Source of the DNA: Clostridiales bacterium
GTDB taxonomy: Bacteria; Bacillota; Clostridia; Caldicoprobacterales; UBA3941
NCBI GenBank assembly: GCA_012735575.1
Contig: JAAYGY010000043.1
Span: forward strand, 1-51,905
Reading direction: 5' to 3'
Length of the DNA stretch: 51,905 bases
Position numbers and translations under genes: made by a program. Below the pieces are notes generated by a model that worked only from the letters and a program-made list of their open reading frames with translations, was not told the DNA's origin and ran no database searches. Numbering within the stretch: position 1 is the first letter of the stretch; every line of letters starts with the position of its first letter. Positions 7,788 to 17,627 of the stretch are shown piece after piece.

Positions 7788-8813
7788 TTATTCTACTCCT
7801 GCCAGGGATAATTTTTCCGCGAAATGACAGGTTACAAAATGAGGCTCTTCTTCTGTTCCTACATTCTTTAATTCAGGATATTCCTGTTTGCATATATCCT
7901 GAGCATATGGACACCTTGGATGGAAGTAACATCCACTAGGTGGATTTGCAGGATCCGCTACCTCACCAAATACTATCTTCTTGGCTCCTCTATATTTAGG
8001 GTCTGGCTTAGGCATAGAAGCTAGCAAGGCTTCTGTATAGGGGTGTTTTGGATTCTTAAAGAGTTCTTCTGTTTTGGCATGTTCTACCAATCTACCCGTA
8101 TACATAACTGCTACCCTGTCACTTATATGCTCAATTACCCCTAGATCGTGGGAAATAAACAGATAGGTCAGATCTAAGTCCTCTTGCAAATCCTCTAAGA
8201 GGTTTAGGGTTTGGGCCTGAATGGATACGTCTAATGCAGAAACCGGCTCGTCACATATTACCAGTTCAGGGTTTAACGCCAGAGATCTGGCAATACCTAT
8301 TCTTTGCCGTTGTCCTCCACTAAAAGCGTGGGGATACCTTATCATGTATTCCGGCCTTAGTCCAACAGCCTCCATCAGCTCTGCAACCCTATCCTCCAAC
8401 TCTGACCCTTTTGCAATATTGTTGACCAATAGGGGTTCCCCAATTATTTCCTTTACTGTCATCCTAGGATTTAATGAAGAATATGGATCCTGGAATATAA
8501 TCTGCATGTGTTTTCTAAATTCTTTCAACTCATTTTTTTCCAGTGATGATACTTCTACTACTTCACCGTTTAATCTAAAATATACTTCACCATCTGTAGG
8601 TTCTATAGCTCTTATAATACTTCTTCCAGTAGTGGTTTTACCACTTCCTGATTCGCCAACCAGTCCCAGTGTTTCACCCTTTTTTATAAAAAAATTAACA
8701 TCATCTACTGCTTTTACCCATCCAACAGTTCTCTTGAAAAAACCTTTCTGGATAGGAAAATGTTTTTTCAACCCATTTACTTGAAGCAAAATATCTCTAT
8801 CCATTTTATCCAT
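7788..8813 (-). CDS. Opp-type ABC transporter ATP-binding protein (OppF-like)
   Basis: This is the second ATPase of the dipeptide/oligopeptide/nickel-class importer. It has Walker [10 protein letters not shown] near residue 53, signature [14 protein letters not shown], Walker [15 protein letters not shown] and the H-loop ISHDLG. The C-terminal oligopeptide-transporter extension carries the Cys cluster [16 protein letters not shown]. The start at 8813 is set by a GGAGG embedded in the last codons (YGGR) of the upstream oppD gene, 8 nt before the ATG. The two genes are therefore probably translationally coupled. It is the last gene of the A-B-C-D-F operon. Confidence 0.93.
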   Translation of the reverse strand: MDKMDRDILLQVNGLKKHFPIQKGFFKRTVGWVKAVDDVNFFIKKGETLGLVGESGSGKTTTGRSIIRAIEPTDGEVYFRLNGEVVEVSSLEKNELKEFRKHMQIIFQDPYSSLNPRMTVKEIIGEPLLVNNIAKGSELEDRVAELMEAVGLRPEYMIRYPHAFSGGQRQRIGIARSLALNPELVICDEPVSALDVSIQAQTLNLLEDLQEDLDLTYLFISHDLGVIEHISDRVAVMYTGRLVEHAKTEELFKNPKHPYTEALLASMPKPDPKYRGAKKIVFGEVADPANPPSGCYFHPRCPYAQDICKQEYPELKNVGTEEEPHFVTCHFAEKLSLAGVE

Positions 8814-8814
8814 T

Positions 8815-9807
8815 TTATCTTCCTCCATATAAAAAACAGCTTACCCTGTGTTCTGAATCTATCTCCACTTCTGATGGCTCAGCAGCATCGCATACCCCTT
8901 CTATATATGACGGGCATCTGGGGTGGAATTTACATCCTTTAGGCAGATTATAGGGGTCTGGTACCATTCCTTCTATGGATTCTAGCCTGTTGGCTTTTAC
9001 CCCTACTTTAGGTATGGATTTTAACAATGCCCTTGTATAAGGATGTTTAGGATCATAGAAGAGTTTTTCTACTGGAGCCAGCTCCACTATCTTGCCCAGA
9101 TACATAACCGCAACTTCATCGGCCATTTCAGCTACTACACCCATGTCGTGGGTTATTAGCATAATAGCCATTCCTAATTCTTCCTGTAATTGCAATAAGA
9201 GATCTAGAATCTGTGCCTGTATAGTAACATCTAGCGCGGTTGTGGGTTCGTCGGCAATTAGAAGGTTAGGGTTGCAGGATATGGCCATGGAGATCATGGC
9301 ACGCTGCAGCATACCTCCCGATAGTTCAAAAGAATAGGAATCCAACCTTTCTTCAGGTTTGGGTATTCCCACTCTTCTGAGGCCTTCTGCAGCTATTTTC
9401 CTTGCTTCTTCCTGATCAACATCCTGATGTAGTAGTATGGCCTCTTCAATCTGACTGCCAATGGTATGCACAGGTGAGAATGCTGTCATTGGCTCTTGGA
9501 ATATCATAGAGATTTCTTTACCTCTTATTTTTCTCAATTCTTCAGACGTGGCTGGCATTTTAGCCAGGTCTAAGGTTTCACCATTCCTGTGAAGTATTAT
9601 TTCGCCGTCTGTTACCTCTTCTAATCTAAGGATGGACCTGGCGGTTACACTCTTACCGCATCCTGATTCTCCTACAACGCCAAAGGTCTTGCCTTTTTTC
9701 ATTTTAAAACTAACCCCGTCAACAGCCTTAACTGTTCCTTCATCAAGGTGAAAGTGGGTTTTAAGATTTTTTACTTCCAAAAAAATGTTTTCTCCTTGAT
9801 TAGTCAT
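8815..9807 (-). CDS. Opp-type ABC transporter ATP-binding protein (OppD-like)
   Basis: The first ATPase of the importer, 330 residues, has Walker A GESGCGKS, signature [14 protein letters not shown], Walker [15 protein letters not shown] and H-loop ITHDMG. The C-terminal oligo_HPY extension has the Cys-containing GCKFHPRCP stretch. Together with the OppF-like protein it would form the heterodimeric motor on the cytoplasmic side. Its final codons overlap the ribosome site of oppF. The Cys residues in this extension bind an iron-sulfur cluster in some family members, and the substrate cannot be read from the ATPase. Confidence 0.93.
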   Translation of the reverse strand: MTNQGENIFLEVKNLKTHFHLDEGTVKAVDGVSFKMKKGKTFGVVGESGCGKSVTARSILRLEEVTDGEIILHRNGETLDLAKMPATSEELRKIRGKEISMIFQEPMTAFSPVHTIGSQIEEAILLHQDVDQEEARKIAAEGLRRVGIPKPEERLDSYSFELSGGMLQRAMISMAISCNPNLLIADEPTTALDVTIQAQILDLLLQLQEELGMAIMLITHDMGVVAEMADEVAVMYLGKIVELAPVEKLFYDPKHPYTRALLKSIPKVGVKANRLESIEGMVPDPYNLPKGCKFHPRCPSYIEGVCDAAEPSEVEIDSEHRVSCFLYGGR

Positions 9808-9881
9808 ATCTACACCTCGCTCTTTCGCTAATGATTTTCTCCTACCACTATGCCCCTGTTTTCAATAAAGGCCTGTATGGA

Positions 9882-11042
9882 TTATGATGAATAAGGATCT
9901 GCTGCGTCTCGTAGACCATCACCAAGGAAGTTAAAGGCCAACACACTTATAATTATGCAAAAAGCAGGTATGAGCCTCCATGGATAATGTGCTACTGCGA
10001 TAACCTGTTGGGCATCCTGCAGCAATACACCCCAGCTGACGGCAGGAGGACGTAGTCCTAATCCTAAAAAGCTTAGAGACGTTTCTCCTAGAATCATACC
10101 GGGAACTGATAAAGTTACAGAAGCTATCAAATGGCTGGTAAATGATGGCAGCATGTGTTTGGTTATAATCCTAAATTCACTGGCACCGCTTAGTCTGGCT
10201 GCCATAACAAAATCCTCTTCCCTTAAGCTCAACAATTTACCACGGACAACACGAGCAAGTCCGCCCCAGCCTACAAAGGAAAGAATTATGGTAATAGCAA
10301 AGTAGGTTTTAACAACTGGCCAGTCCTGGGGTATGGCTGCCGATAATGCCATCCATAAGGGTATTGTGGGAATTGAAACAAGAAAGTCTATGGCACGTTG
10401 AATTATTTCATCAACTACTCCGCCAAAGTATCCTGAAATTCCTCCCAGCAATGTTCCCAGGATAAAGCTTAGGGCTACGCCGATAAATCCTATTGTCAAT
10501 GATATTCGTGTTCCATAGATTACCCTGGTAAACAGGTCTCGGCCCAGCTCATCGGTTCCAAAGAGGAAAATGGGCTTATCTTCCACTCCAAACAGGTGTA
10601 GATCGGTTTCAAAAAGCCCCCACATTTTATATTTGGGTCCCCTTGTAAAGAAACGTACCGGGTACTTGGTTCCTGTGTCATTTACGAAGGTTTTTCTAAA
10701 GGTCTCCATGTCCATCTCTTGCTTTATATTATATATGAAGGGTTTTTGAAAGCCCTCCTCCTTATCATATATCCTAATTAACATGGGTGGAGCATTCTTA
10801 TATTTCTCAAACCTTTGCCATGGATCGTAAGGTGCTATAAATTCACACAACAATACTATAATGTAGAAAAAAATGAGTACAAACATGCTTGCATAGGCTA
10901 TTTTATGTTTCTTAAACCTCCACCACATCAACTGCCACTGTGATGCCAGATAAAGATCGTCTTCCGTTCTCGTTCTATTGTCCTTTGGTTCCTTTTGCTT
11001 CTTAGGAAAAGAAAAAATATTCTTGATTAGTTGCACAATCAT
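9882..11042 (-). CDS. Opp-type ABC transporter permease (OppC-like)
   Basis: This 386-residue inner-membrane permease has a long N-terminal cytoplasmic stretch, one membrane helix (FVLIFFYIIVLLCEFI, about residues 55-72), and a large insertion of about 90 residues facing outward. The MetI-type core follows with the EAA loop, GASEFRIITKHMLPS, which contacts the ATPase. The ending EFNFLGDGLRDAADP-like sequence (FNFLGDGLRDAADPYSS) is typical of OppC. Its start directly adjoins the OppB stop (11042/11043). The long insertion is characteristic of a branch of Opp permeases often found beside glycoside hydrolases. Confidence 0.92.
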   Translation of the reverse strand: MIVQLIKNIFSFPKKQKEPKDNRTRTEDDLYLASQWQLMWWRFKKHKIAYASMFVLIFFYIIVLLCEFIAPYDPWQRFEKYKNAPPMLIRIYDKEEGFQKPFIYNIKQEMDMETFRKTFVNDTGTKYPVRFFTRGPKYKMWGLFETDLHLFGVEDKPIFLFGTDELGRDLFTRVIYGTRISLTIGFIGVALSFILGTLLGGISGYFGGVVDEIIQRAIDFLVSIPTIPLWMALSAAIPQDWPVVKTYFAITIILSFVGWGGLARVVRGKLLSLREEDFVMAARLSGASEFRIITKHMLPSFTSHLIASVTLSVPGMILGETSLSFLGLGLRPPAVSWGVLLQDAQQVIAVAHYPWRLIPAFCIIISVLAFNFLGDGLRDAADPYSS

Positions 11043-12041
11043 CTACCTCCCTGACTCGCCGTATCTGATTCTAGGATCTGCCCAGGCCAGTAATATATCT
11101 GAAATTAGGGTTCCTAACAGGGTTAAAGATCCCAATATTAAAATAATACTTCCGGCCAGATACATATCCTGTGCCATAAGCGCCTGCATTAGCATAGGTC
11201 CGATAGTAGGTAAATTAAGTACAATAGATGCCAGGGCCTCACCAGAGAATAATGATGGTAGTGTCCAGCCTATAGTACTTAACATAGGACTAACAGCTAC
11301 ACGAATGGGGTACTTGAATAACAATTTTCTTTCTGCTACACCTTTGGATCTAGCTACCATTACATATGGCCTTTTTAATTCATCTAATAGGTTGGCCCTC
11401 ATAGTACGAATATTGCCAGCAATACCTGAGACAGCAACTACTAAAGCAGGTAGCCAAATGTGCTTGAGCAAATCCAAGAACTTGGCAAAGCTCCATGGCG
11501 CATCTTCAAACTCTGGCGAAAAAAGGCCGCTAATATATATACCAAACCTGCTATAAAGAAACCACATGAGCAAGAGAGCAAGTAGGAATCCCGGTATGGA
11601 TACACCTATAAATCCAACAAAGGTAAAAATATAGTCAAAAGCTGAATACTGCCTTACTGCAGAAAATACACCTATTGCAAAACCTATGGTCATAACAAAA
11701 ATAGTCGAGAATAGTGAAATAGCTACACTTAGGGCTAACCTTTCTTTGATAAGATCAAGCACCGGCTTATCCCATTGGAAAGATCGTCCAAAATCGCCTC
11801 GTGTAATTATGTTCTTAAGCCAAGTATAGCATCTTATATATCCCGGCTTATCCAACGCATACTGTCTGGAAAGTCTTTCTATAGCCGTTTCATCCATCAT
11901 AACACCTGAAGCTTTGAGCTTTTCTACGTATACTGTTAAAAAATCTCCCGGAGGGAGTTCGATGATAATAAATACTAAAATTGCCAAAATTAAAATCAAA
12001 GGAATCATGCCCAAAAGCCTTTTAACAATATAAGATAACAT
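11043..12041 (-). CDS. Opp-type ABC transporter permease (OppB-like)
   Basis: This 332-residue permease starts MLSYIVKRLLGMIPLIL, the usual OppB N-terminal helix. The periplasmic region begins ELPPGDFLTVYVEKLKASG, a variant I associate with Opp-type systems linked to carbohydrate loci (from memory, not tested here). The EAA-type loop (ARSKGVAERKLLFKYP) and the closing DPRIRYGESG are present. It forms the channel with the OppC-like protein. A strong hairpin separates it from the binding-protein gene upstream. Confidence 0.92.
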   Translation of the reverse strand: MLSYIVKRLLGMIPLILILAILVFIIIELPPGDFLTVYVEKLKASGVMMDETAIERLSRQYALDKPGYIRCYTWLKNIITRGDFGRSFQWDKPVLDLIKERLALSVAISLFSTIFVMTIGFAIGVFSAVRQYSAFDYIFTFVGFIGVSIPGFLLALLLMWFLYSRFGIYISGLFSPEFEDAPWSFAKFLDLLKHIWLPALVVAVSGIAGNIRTMRANLLDELKRPYVMVARSKGVAERKLLFKYPIRVAVSPMLSTIGWTLPSLFSGEALASIVLNLPTIGPMLMQALMAQDMYLAGSIILILGSLTLLGTLISDILLAWADPRIRYGESGR

Positions 12042-12063
12042 CCTTTAATCCCCTTTCTTAAAT

Positions 12064-12092
12064 CCCTGGATGGAGCCAAGCTCCATCCAGGG
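12064..12092 (-). other. Strong intercistronic hairpin between oppA and oppB
   Basis: A perfect 13-bp stem, CCCTGGATGGAGC (12064-12076) with GCTCCATCCAGGG (12080-12092), has a 3-nt loop and no following T run. It lies within the 63-bp gap between the binding protein and permease genes. Such hairpins usually protect the upstream mRNA, so the binding protein is made in excess over the membrane parts. That role is inferred. Confidence 0.7.
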
Positions 12093-12104
12093 CCAACTTT
12101 TGTC

Positions 12105-14156
12105 CTATTCGTCGTAGTAGAATACTTCTGCTGCAAAGTTTGCCATGATTTGATATCCGTTTCCAGATTCTGGCACATTCCTTATCTTGCTATTATAGAT
12201 TAGAGGAATTGCAATGTCTTCAACTGGGATAATCAGGAATAGAGATTCACCCATGAATTCCTCCCATTTTTGTAGGTTGGTTCCAACCTCGTCGAAGGTC
12301 TTACTCGATCTAACTTGGTCATATAGATCAAAGGCAGGTTTTAAATCATCTGGTGGTTCTACTCCTTCTTGACCAAAGGATACATACCATTTACGGAATC
12401 CTTCGGATACTTTTGCTCTATCATTTAAGAATACCCAGTCGATCATGTAAGGATTGGATCGTGCTACTGGTAGGTCCATCCAGGATGATATAACTACTCG
12501 TGTTTCGTCAGCTTGTTGCCTTGTGCCTAGCAAGGAACCGTCTACCTGGTTCATGGTGGTGTAAATTCCTATGTCTCTCCAGTTTTCCACGATTATTTCG
12601 ATCATAGGTATAAAGTCAGTTGATGGTGCACTGGTTTCAATCAGCAGCTCCATCCTCTTGCCGTCGGGGCGTAGTCTCCAGCCTTCAGAGTCTCTTTGAT
12701 CCAGGCCAATGCTGTCAAGGAGTTCATTTGCTTTGTCTGGATTATGTTCTCCAGGAGTAAAGTCTGATGGAGATGCTAATCCATTGTAGACTGCGTCAAT
12801 AATTTCATCCCTGTCAAGAGCCAGGTTCAAAGCTTCTCTGAATTGTCTGTTCTCTATAATTTCTGTCCATTCTCTTTCTGGATTGCTGTAGTTAAAGGTA
12901 ATTGGAATGGGGCAGTGGAAATTGTACAATCCTACTGTGTAGCCACCCTTTTCCTCATTCTCTTTATACAGAGCTATCTCTTTTACAGATATAGCTTGAC
13001 GAGCCAGGTCTGCCTGACCTCCCATTATCTCCATAGGTAGCATTTCAACAGATGCAACAGTGCTTGCTCTGATTTCATCTATATATGGTAGCTGATTACC
13101 TGCAGCGTCAACTTTGAAGTAGTATGGATTTCTTCTCAAGATAGCTGTCTGAGCATCTGGCATTTCCTCCAGAACGTAAGCTGCCAAGGTAGGACATCCG
13201 ATTTTTGTTTCGGATAGGCCGCCTCCTGCCCAGGAATACAAGCTGAACAGTCTGTACCATTCATTGTCTTCCAGACCGTTTTCTTCTAGTAAAGGCTTAA
13301 GCTCTTCCTGAGAAGTATAGTTAATGTGGAACTTCTTCATATAATGAGCAGGCTGAATTATTGGACCAGAATCCCAGGTTTGCCAGTGTAGACTCAAGGT
13401 ATAGGGGAACAAGGCATAGGATTCTTTAAACTTAATTTCAAAGGTATGCTCATCGAGAATGTTGAGCTCACAAGGTGTTCCATCAAGGTTGGATAACCAT
13501 TTGGGGAACTGTGGAGTAAGCTCTTCATTGTGTAGAACATCTTCAAATGCGAATCTTACGTCTTCAGTTGTAACTGGTTCGCCGTCAGACCATTTCAAAC
13601 CTTTTCTCATGTGGAAGACAAAGGTTTTACCGTCATCGACCATGTCAAAATCTTTTAAAACGTTTCCGAATGGTTTCTCGCCTGGTTCACCAAAGCCAGG
13701 TTGGTTAAGCAATGGCTCCCTATTAATAGCCCACCATTCTCCACCGCCTGGGCTACCAGGGTTGATAACCCTTAGAGTACCGCCATATTTACCAATTTCA
13801 AGCTCTGGCATATCCTCTAGGGGCACTTCAGTACCAGCAACATAAATCAGAGGCTCTTCTGGTAGTCTTTCTTCTACAGGTGGTAATTCACCTTTATCTA
13901 CCAGTTCTTTTAGATCTGGAGCTTCGCCATACTCCGTAATTGCTGGTTCAGCGTCTCCCTCATTATCTGGAGTATCCGCTGGTTCTTCATCATCTTGGCT
14001 ATTATTGTCTGCTACATCATTGGCTGCATTGTCTTCATTATCAACCTGTTCACTGTTATTGCCAGGTGGTTGATCTTTGCTGCCACAGCCAGATAGCGCT
14101 AGTGAAAAGACTAGAAGAAGAATTAGCGCCAGCGAAAGAATTCTTTTTGTTTTCAA
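12105..14156 (-). CDS. Opp-type solute-binding lipoprotein (SBP family 5)
   Basis: This 683-residue extracellular receptor captures the substrate for the OppBCDF system. It has a lipoprotein signal peptide with lipobox ALSGC (Cys24), then an acidic low-complexity linker rich in Asp, Glu and Asn (about 28-75). The SBP_bac_5 domain includes FVFHMRKGLKWSDGEPVTTEDV. The pre-domain segment LPPVEERLPEEPL resembles binding proteins found in glycan loci rather than classical OppA. The start is TTG at 14156 with AGGAG 9 nt upstream. An ATG six bases upstream (14162) is out of frame. It is the first gene of the operon. The substrate could be an oligosaccharide, peptide or glycopeptide. Confidence 0.9.
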   Translation of the reverse strand: MKTKRILSLALILLLVFSLALSGCGSKDQPPGNNSEQVDNEDNAANDVADNNSQDDEEPADTPDNEGDAEPAITEYGEAPDLKELVDKGELPPVEERLPEEPLIYVAGTEVPLEDMPELEIGKYGGTLRVINPGSPGGGEWWAINREPLLNQPGFGEPGEKPFGNVLKDFDMVDDGKTFVFHMRKGLKWSDGEPVTTEDVRFAFEDVLHNEELTPQFPKWLSNLDGTPCELNILDEHTFEIKFKESYALFPYTLSLHWQTWDSGPIIQPAHYMKKFHINYTSQEELKPLLEENGLEDNEWYRLFSLYSWAGGGLSETKIGCPTLAAYVLEEMPDAQTAILRRNPYYFKVDAAGNQLPYIDEIRASTVASVEMLPMEIMGGQADLARQAISVKEIALYKENEEKGGYTVGLYNFHCPIPITFNYSNPEREWTEIIENRQFREALNLALDRDEIIDAVYNGLASPSDFTPGEHNPDKANELLDSIGLDQRDSEGWRLRPDGKRMELLIETSAPSTDFIPMIEIIVENWRDIGIYTTMNQVDGSLLGTRQQADETRVVISSWMDLPVARSNPYMIDWVFLNDRAKVSEGFRKWYVSFGQEGVEPPDDLKPAFDLYDQVRSSKTFDEVGTNLQKWEEFMGESLFLIIPVEDIAIPLIYNSKIRNVPESGNGYQIMANFAAEVFYYDE

Positions 14157-15017
14157 CCCTCATCACTCCTATTTTTTTTATTTATTGCAAGACTCTAATT
14201 TTTTAGAGTCTTACATACAACATAAATTTTTATAATTCCTTTGTTTATATAACATTGGCCCTTCTATTTGAATCTAGCAACTTACCAAAGACATCTATAG
14301 AAGTGCCATAGGTTAATACTTTAAAATTTTTTGAAAATTACTAATAGGAGTTAATAATATAGTGAATCAATTAATGATGGATCAACTGGTTTCCGTAAAC
14401 AACTGTTGAAGAGACCTAAATGAAGTAAGCACGAGAAACCCCTATACATAAATACTTTTCAGGTGTTTTTACAATAAACCTCTATTAAGTAATTATAAGC
14501 TTTTTAAGCTGTATGTTCAGCCTCCAAGATCCAAAAACGGTAATAACCAGCTTTACATTCTTTCCATTGGGTTGTCTTATTATAGTTGAGCTATTTAATT
14601 TATATCAATTATCAATATATCGGTGGAATTATATCTAGGTATTATAATGTGTAGATCATATGGTCAAAACAAAGTTGTCAGTATGTTATAATTTATATAT
14701 ACAATTTATAGCAATCTATATAAACTAATGAATTGTTGTTTGTTCAATATTAATCAAGGGTATTATTCATATTTTATATATAATGTCTCTCTTGCCTAAA
14801 AATTATATCCCATTTCTATATTTATGTCAATAGAATTCAATCTATGATTTATGCCGGTATAAAAAAGTAAAAAACCTATGAAATGGCTAGACTTTATTGT
14901 AAAAACCCATCGAATTAATACCTTTCATCGTTTATTACATTTATATTAAAATTTTGTTTATAATTAATAAACAAATAAGAAATAGTTTTAATATTTATAT
15001 AAATTTACTCCATTATA
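14157..15017. other. 860-bp AT-rich intergenic region
   Basis: No convincing gene is seen. A hairpin GACTCTAA-TTTT-TTAGAGTC (14191-14210) lies in the leader of the oppA gene. The rest is very AT-rich, with short open stretches in several frames (for example a 15-codon GTG frame near 14363) that lack proper ribosome sites. It must contain the oppA promoter on the minus strand and the end of the regulator transcript. I see no known riboswitch. Confidence 0.5.
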
Positions 15018-15920
15018 TCACTGATAATAAAGTCTAACTATAATATCCTGATCATAGTTGCCAAACCCTGCGCCATATATGGTCAATCCACCAGGCTTTC
15101 CCTCTTTTTCTGATACTTCAATCTTAAAATCTAAATTTTTATGATCTATTTCTAAATCTTTTAATGTAACATTTGATAGCTTTATTCCATCCATCCAGAT
15201 CCCCTTGTGATTTATCTTCAACACCTTAAGTAAGCCGTATTGATTTATATCACTGCTCCACCAGGTGGGAGTAAATCTTCCCCTTTTGTCACCAAAATCT
15301 CCAGGACTCATCCACTGTCCTATATACTTGCCATTTATATAAAAGTTTAATCTGGATGGCCAGTTGTTATTATACCCTGGTGCTTCAGAACCGAGCTCCA
15401 TGCTTATCTCCAGCTCTTTAAGTTCCTCATTGGACCTTAGATAATTAGGTATTCTATATTCTATATAGCCCTTCATAAACCATAAAATTTTAGCATTTAC
15501 CCTCTCCACATCAAGAAAGTATCTTGGATCGTCAAAGTACCCAATAATTTTTTCATGAGTTGCCAGCCCACAAGTAGGTAATATATGAAAATCCGTATAG
15601 TGACCTACAGGTATTACTATCTCATGATATTTTCTTTGCCTGTCCATTTCTTTAGGAAAGTGGATCTCTAAACGATCTATAGCCAAACTACATAATTTTT
15701 GAATGCCACCATTGCTTTTGACCCTCTGGCTGGAGATAATTCCAGCCTTCTCTAGTTTTCTCACATGCATGGTCATAATGGCACTACTAAGCTCCAGAGC
15801 CTTTGCCAACTCCTTTATGTTTTTCGGTCCCTGGGCAAGAATTTCTATAATTCTAAGTCTCACTTTACTGGCCAGGGCTTCATAAACTGGTAACCATTCT
15901 TCACTTGCCTTAATCTTCAT
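15018..15920 (-). CDS. ArsR-type HTH regulator with a beta-rich C-terminal domain
   Basis: The first 80 residues are a winged helix of ArsR/HTH_5 type: ASKVRLRIIEILAQGPKNIKELAKALELSSAIMTMHVRKLEKAGII. The other 220 residues are unlike metal-sensing ArsR proteins and are rich in aromatic and beta-like segments (LNFYINGKYIGQW, TPTWWSSDINQYG), suggesting a jelly-roll or ligand-sensing domain. It is divergent from the arabinofuranosidase gene, with 205 bp between starts. A long-spaced inverted repeat overlaps that promoter, so it probably controls abfA and perhaps itself. The inducer may be an arabinose-containing sugar. It has no Cys/His metal site that I can see. Confidence 0.8.
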   Translation of the reverse strand: MKIKASEEWLPVYEALASKVRLRIIEILAQGPKNIKELAKALELSSAIMTMHVRKLEKAGIISSQRVKSNGGIQKLCSLAIDRLEIHFPKEMDRQRKYHEIVIPVGHYTDFHILPTCGLATHEKIIGYFDDPRYFLDVERVNAKILWFMKGYIEYRIPNYLRSNEELKELEISMELGSEAPGYNNNWPSRLNFYINGKYIGQWMSPGDFGDKRGRFTPTWWSSDINQYGLLKVLKINHKGIWMDGIKLSNVTLKDLEIDHKNLDFKIEVSEKEGKPGGLTIYGAGFGNYDQDIIVRLYYQ

Positions 15921-15996
15921 CTTTTTCTAGCTCCTTTATCTGCAAAATTGGTCAACACAATAAGAGGTGTTAATAAAATTATAAATCCCTTATATT

Positions 15997-16058
15997 AATT
16001 TGTAAAGAAAATAGAAAAAGCGCCTTGTATTCTGCCCATATTATTGACTTTACAAATT
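15997..16058. promoter_or_regulatory. Putative operator of the ArsR-type regulator: split inverted repeat
   Basis: AATTTGTAAAG (15997-16007) is exactly inverted as CTTTACAAATT (16048-16058). The centres are 51 bp apart, close to five helical turns, and the second arm overlaps the -35 and spacer of the abfA promoter. This fits two bound dimers and a DNA loop. Confidence 0.5.
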
Positions 16059-16072
16059 TATGCTAATATAAT
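16044..16072 (+). promoter_or_regulatory. Promoter of the arabinofuranosidase gene
   Basis: TTGACT (16044-16049), a 17-bp spacer and a perfect TATAAT (16067-16072) stand 54 bp before the chosen ATG. The spacer overlaps one arm of the inverted repeat, which suggests repression. Confidence 0.75.
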
Positions 16073-16125
16073 GAAATTAACATCTTTCTTACTTGTTAAT
16101 AAATTTATTAAGGGGGTATTGCTTT

Positions 16126-17604
16126 ATGAAAAACAGGCTGGTCATTAATGGGGATCTTGGCAGCACCACTGTTAACCGGAATATCTACGGCCATTTTTCA
16201 GAGCATCTGGGGCGATGCATATACGAGGGCATCTGGGTAGGTGAAGATTCTCCCATTCCTAACACCGATGGGATCCGCAATGATGTTCTGGAAGCATTAA
16301 AGAAAATGGGCATACCTGTTCTAAGATGGCCAGGTGGCTGTTTCGCCGATGAATATCACTGGAAAGACGGAGTAGGACCCAGGGAAAAACGAAAAAAGAT
16401 GATCAATACCCATTGGGGCGGTGTTGTTGAAAACAATCACTTCGGTACCCATGAATTTATGAGATTGTGCGAGCTTTTAGAGTGTGAACCCTATATCTGT
16501 GGTAATGTAGGAAGCGGTACTGTCCAGGAAATGCAGGAATGGGTTGAATACATAACCTTTGATGGAACCTCTCCTATGGCGGATTGGCGTAGAGAAAACG
16601 GCCGTGAAGAACCCTGGCGCCTAAATTTTTTTGGAGTGGGTAACGAAAACTGGGGATGCGGTGGCAATATGAGAGCTGAATACTATGCTGATGAATACCG
16701 CCGTTATCAAACCTATGTACGAAATTACGGGGAAAATCGAATCTATAAAATTGCCTGTGGACCTAGTACCGATGACTACCACTGGACAGAGGTATTAATG
16801 AGGGAAGCTGGCAATATGATGGATGGATTAAGCCTTCATTATTATACAGTTCCCGGTACCTGGCAAGCTAAAGGTTCGTCTACGGATTTTGATGAAAAAG
16901 ATTGGTTTGTTACCATGAAGAAAACCATGTATATGGAAGAGCTGGTAACCAAACATTCAACTATTATGGATAAGTATGATCCTGATAAGCGGGTTGGACT
17001 CATAGTCGATGAATGGGGAACCTGGTATGATGTAGAGCCAGGTACCAATCCAGGGTTCTTATATCAGCAAAACACCTTGCGGGACGCATTAGTTGCCGGA
17101 ATAAACCTTAATATATTTAACAACCATGCAGACAGGGTGCAAATGGCTAATATTGCCCAAACCATAAATGTGCTTCAGGCAGTAATACTGACTGAAGGGG
17201 AGAAAATGCTCAAAACTCCCACCTATCATGTATTTGAAATGTACAAGGTTCATCAGGATGCAACTTTACTGCCTATAGATCTTTATAGTGAGGATTACAA
17301 CAGTGGAGATAGTTCCATACCTCAGATAAGCAGCTCTGCATCCAAAAACAAGGATGGGTTAATCCATATCTCCCTATGCAATGTTCATCATGAAAGATCA
17401 GCAGCTCTTGATATTGAACTTAGGGGAACTGTTGCCAGCAAAGTAACAGGAAGGATTTTAACCTCGGATGATATGAGAGATCACAATACTTTCCAGGAAC
17501 CTGAAAAGGTGCAGCCTACAACATTTAATGGTTTCAAGCTTGAACAAGACAGACTTTTTGTCAATCTGCCACCCAGATCTGTAGTAGTTTTGGCTGTGGA
17601 ATAA
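16126..17604 (+). CDS. abfA: GH51 alpha-L-arabinofuranosidase (intracellular)
   Basis: This 492-residue glycoside hydrolase removes L-arabinofuranosyl side groups from arabino-oligosaccharides. The TIM-barrel domain has acid/base Glu174 in [11 protein letters not shown] and nucleophile Glu296 in [10 protein letters not shown], positions close to those of characterised GH51 enzymes. The C-terminal beta-sandwich follows, ending [12 protein letters not shown]. There is no signal peptide, so the substrate must be imported. The ATG at 16126 has a GGGGG site 9 nt upstream, and the longer frame has none. It is divergent from the ArsR-type regulator and followed after 23 bp by a small Cys-rich gene and then the glycyl-radical pair. 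Confidence 0.95.
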   Translation: MKNRLVINGDLGSTTVNRNIYGHFSEHLGRCIYEGIWVGEDSPIPNTDGIRNDVLEALKKMGIPVLRWPGGCFADEYHWKDGVGPREKRKKMINTHWGGVVENNHFGTHEFMRLCELLECEPYICGNVGSGTVQEMQEWVEYITFDGTSPMADWRRENGREEPWRLNFFGVGNENWGCGGNMRAEYYADEYRRYQTYVRNYGENRIYKIACGPSTDDYHWTEVLMREAGNMMDGLSLHYYTVPGTWQAKGSSTDFDEKDWFVTMKKTMYMEELVTKHSTIMDKYDPDKRVGLIVDEWGTWYDVEPGTNPGFLYQQNTLRDALVAGINLNIFNNHADRVQMANIAQTINVLQAVILTEGEKMLKTPTYHVFEMYKVHQDATLLPIDLYSEDYNSGDSSIPQISSSASKNKDGLIHISLCNVHHERSAALDIELRGTVASKVTGRILTSDDMRDHNTFQEPEKVQPTTFNGFKLEQDRLFVNLPPRSVVVLAVE

Positions 17605-17627
17605 AAAACCGAAGGGGTTAATTACAC

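Noticed and set aside
8221-8784. 187-codon open frame opposite the oppF-like gene
   Set aside because: It is antisense to a clear ABC ATPase, is Ser/Pro-rich low complexity as antisense frames often are, and has no ribosome site.
14363-14410. 15-codon GTG frame in the large intergenic region
   Set aside because: The GGAG is 12 nt away, the peptide has no features and there is no sign of conservation to judge from.
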